A stretch of 64,000 nt of DNA from CBDDBU01 sp965226045. Lineage in GTDB: Bacteria > Pseudomonadota > Alphaproteobacteria > VGEJ01. The notes beneath the pieces are model-generated. The model worked only from the letters and a program-made list of their open reading frames with translations. It was not told the origin of the DNA and searched no databases. The translations under genes and the position numbers were made by a program. Where the stretch lies: assembly GCA_965226045.1 (NCBI GenBank), contig CBDDBU010000027.1, positions 124,001-188,000 on the forward strand, in the 5' to 3' direction. Below, one piece after another: positions 62,464 through 64,000 of the stretch (position 1 is its first letter; every line of letters starts with the position of its first letter).

Positions 62464-63975
62464 ATGTTGGTCGTGGAGACGATAGCGCGGATCCGGCGGG
62501 AGTATTTCGTCAAGGGGCAGCCGATCAAGGAGATCGTGCGGGACGTGAAGGTCTCGCGCAACACGGTGCGCAAGGTGATCCGTTCGCAGGCGACGGCGTT
62601 CACCTACGACCGGCGGGTCCAGCCGATGCCGAAGCTGGGGCCGTGGACGGCCGAGCTGGAGCGGATGCTGGAGGCCAACGAGACCAAGTCGAAGCGGGAG
62701 CGGCTGACGCTGCTACGGATCTCCGAAGCCCTCGAGGGTCTGGGCTATGGCGGCGGCTACGACGCGGTGCGGCGCTACGCCAAGGCGTGGCGGTGGCGCC
62801 GTTGGGCATCGACGGCGCAGACCTATGTGCCGTTGGTGTTCTCGCCGGGCGAGGCCTATCAGTTCGACTGGAGCCACGAGTACGTGGTGCTGGCGGGGGT
62901 GACGACCAAGGTCAAGGTCGCGCACGTCCGGCTGTGCCACAGCCGAATGTTCTTCGTCCGCGCTTATCCGCGCGAGAGCCAGGAGATGGTGTTCGACGCC
63001 CACGACCGGGCATTCCGGCTGTTCCAGGGTGCCTGCCGGCGAGGCATCTACGACAACATGAAGACGGCGGTGCAGACCGTCCTCATCGGCAAGGAGCGCG
63101 CGTTCAACCGGCGCTTCGTGCAGATGTGTGGCCACTACCTGGTCGAACCGACAGCATGCACGCCGGGAGCGGGATGGGAGAAGGGGCAGGTCGAGAACCA
63201 GGTCGGGATCATCCGCGGTCGGTTCTTCACCCCGCGGCTGCGCTTCAAGACCTACGACGAGCTCAACGCCTGGCTCTTGGACCAGTGCGTCGCCTACGCC
63301 CGGGGTCATCCCCACCCGGTGTTCAAGGACAGGACTGTCTGGCAGGTGTTCGAGGACGAGCGTCCGTCCCTGGTCGGCTATCGCGGGCCGTTCGACGGCT
63401 TCCACGCGGTCCCGGCGTCGGTGTCGAAGACCTGCCTGGTGCGCTTCGACAGCAACAAGTACAGCGTGGCGGCGCGCGCCGTCGGCCGTCCGGTCGAGGT
63501 CCATGCCTACGCCGATCGCATCGTCATCCGCCAGGACGGCGAGATCGTCGCCGAGCATGCCCGGCGCTTCGGCCGCGACCAGACCGTCTATGACCCGTGG
63601 CACTAGGTGCCCGTGCTGGCGAGGAAGCCCGGTGCGCTTCGTAACGGCGCGCCGTTCAAGGACTGGGCGCTGCCCGGCGCCCTGGGTCGCGTGCGCGTCC
63701 GGCTCGCCGGCCACGACGACGGCGACAGGCAGATGGTCGAGATCCTCACCGCCGTGCTGGCGGATGGGCTGGCGGCGGTGGAGGCCGCCTGTGCCGAGGC
63801 GCTCGCTGGCGGCGTGTGCAGCGCCGACGTCGTGCTCAACATCCTCAATCGTCGGCGCCAGCCGTCCGAGACGGCGCCGATCCCGACGCCCGCGAACCTG
63901 CGTCTTCGCTTTGAGCCGGTGGCCGATTGCACCCGCTACGACCGCTTGAGGGGGGTCGGCCATGGAGCGCCATGA
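62464..63975 (+). pseudogene. istA: IS21 transposase IstA with in-frame amber codon (copy 3)
   Basis: Same structure as copies 1 and 2: 380 codons to YDPWH, TAG at 63604-63606, then an open frame to 63975 overlapping istB. Substitutions against copy 1 include Gln for Lys in VKGQPIKEI and Trp for Ser in RRWASTAQ. Confidence 0.85.
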
Positions 63976-64000
63976 GGTCCTGGAGATGATGGCCGCACTC
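63962..64000 (+). CDS. istB: IS21 helper ATPase IstB, 5' end (copy 3)
   Basis: Only the first 13 codons (MERHEVLEMMAAL) lie inside the window; they match istB of copies 1 and 2. The gene overlaps the istA frame by 14 bases. Confidence 0.85.
   Translation, partial: MERHEVLEMMAAL

Larger units (their letters stand above)
62350..64000 (+). mobile_element. IS21-family element, copy 3 (runs off the window)
   Basis: It starts TGTGGAACGGCG, the end complementary to the right end of copies 1 and 2, and is in plus orientation. istA and the first bases of istB are inside the window; the other end is outside. Confidence 0.9.

Overview
This window comes from a GC-rich alphaproteobacterium. The evidence is conserved gene order: tatABC-serS-surE-pcm-LytM factor, yajC-secD-secF with a DUF498 and a squalene-synthase-like gene, mreBCD-mrdA-rodA, leuA beside mreB, and an aapJQMP-type transporter with metC divergent. 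It looks Rhodospirillales-like, but no 16S or species marker is present. Roughly a third of the window is insertion sequence, so the genome is in an IS-expansion phase. A host-associated or relaxed-selection lifestyle is an inference only.

Layout. 1-16.7 kb is housekeeping DNA: an ABC ATPase cut by the window edge, Tat translocase, seryl-tRNA synthetase, SurE, Pcm, a LytM lipoprotein, a DUF815 ATPase, YajC/SecD/SecF, two homologues of mitochondrial complex I assembly factors, a PuuD-like membrane protein with a 30-residue companion, a SCO copper protein and TrmFO. One IS1182-family copy sits between tatC and serS. 16.7-29 kb is a breakpoint zone: a broken MNT/HEPN pair, an IS630, a second IS1182, the first 36 codons of metC, an aap transporter with frameshifted aapJ and IS256-split aapP, an IS21 and an IS1182 fragment. 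29-39.6 kb is again housekeeping: leuA with a possible leader, IS1182 in inverse orientation, the elongasome operon, an enoyl-CoA hydratase, a DUF1330 gene and tRNA-Lys(CTT).

39.6-50.4 kb downstream of tRNA-Lys is almost wholly IS DNA (IS256, two IS66 copies carrying a DNA adenine methylase gene, IS21, a split IS256) with remnants of two MORN-repeat genes. 50.5-58.5 kb is the most interesting accessory locus: a divergent PspA/Yjf cluster (DUF1190, DUF350, DUF2491, K+ channel one way; DUF2170, PspA/IM30, glutathionylspermidine-synthase-like ligase the other), followed by a small SpeD-like protein that keeps the Ser/His/Cys spacing of AdoMet decarboxylase and overlaps a DUF3326 gene. 58.5-64 kb holds another IS1182, an ORF split by it, an IS256, a phage terminase small-subunit pseudogene and an IS21 that runs off the end.

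Four full IS1182 copies encode identical transposases, four IS256 copies and three IS21 copies are nearly identical, and the two IS66 copies have the same length. The expansion is therefore recent. IS1182 always lies in CTAG, which in three of four full copies is the amber stop of the upstream gene, so those genes survive. All three IS21 copies share an in-frame amber codon in istA.
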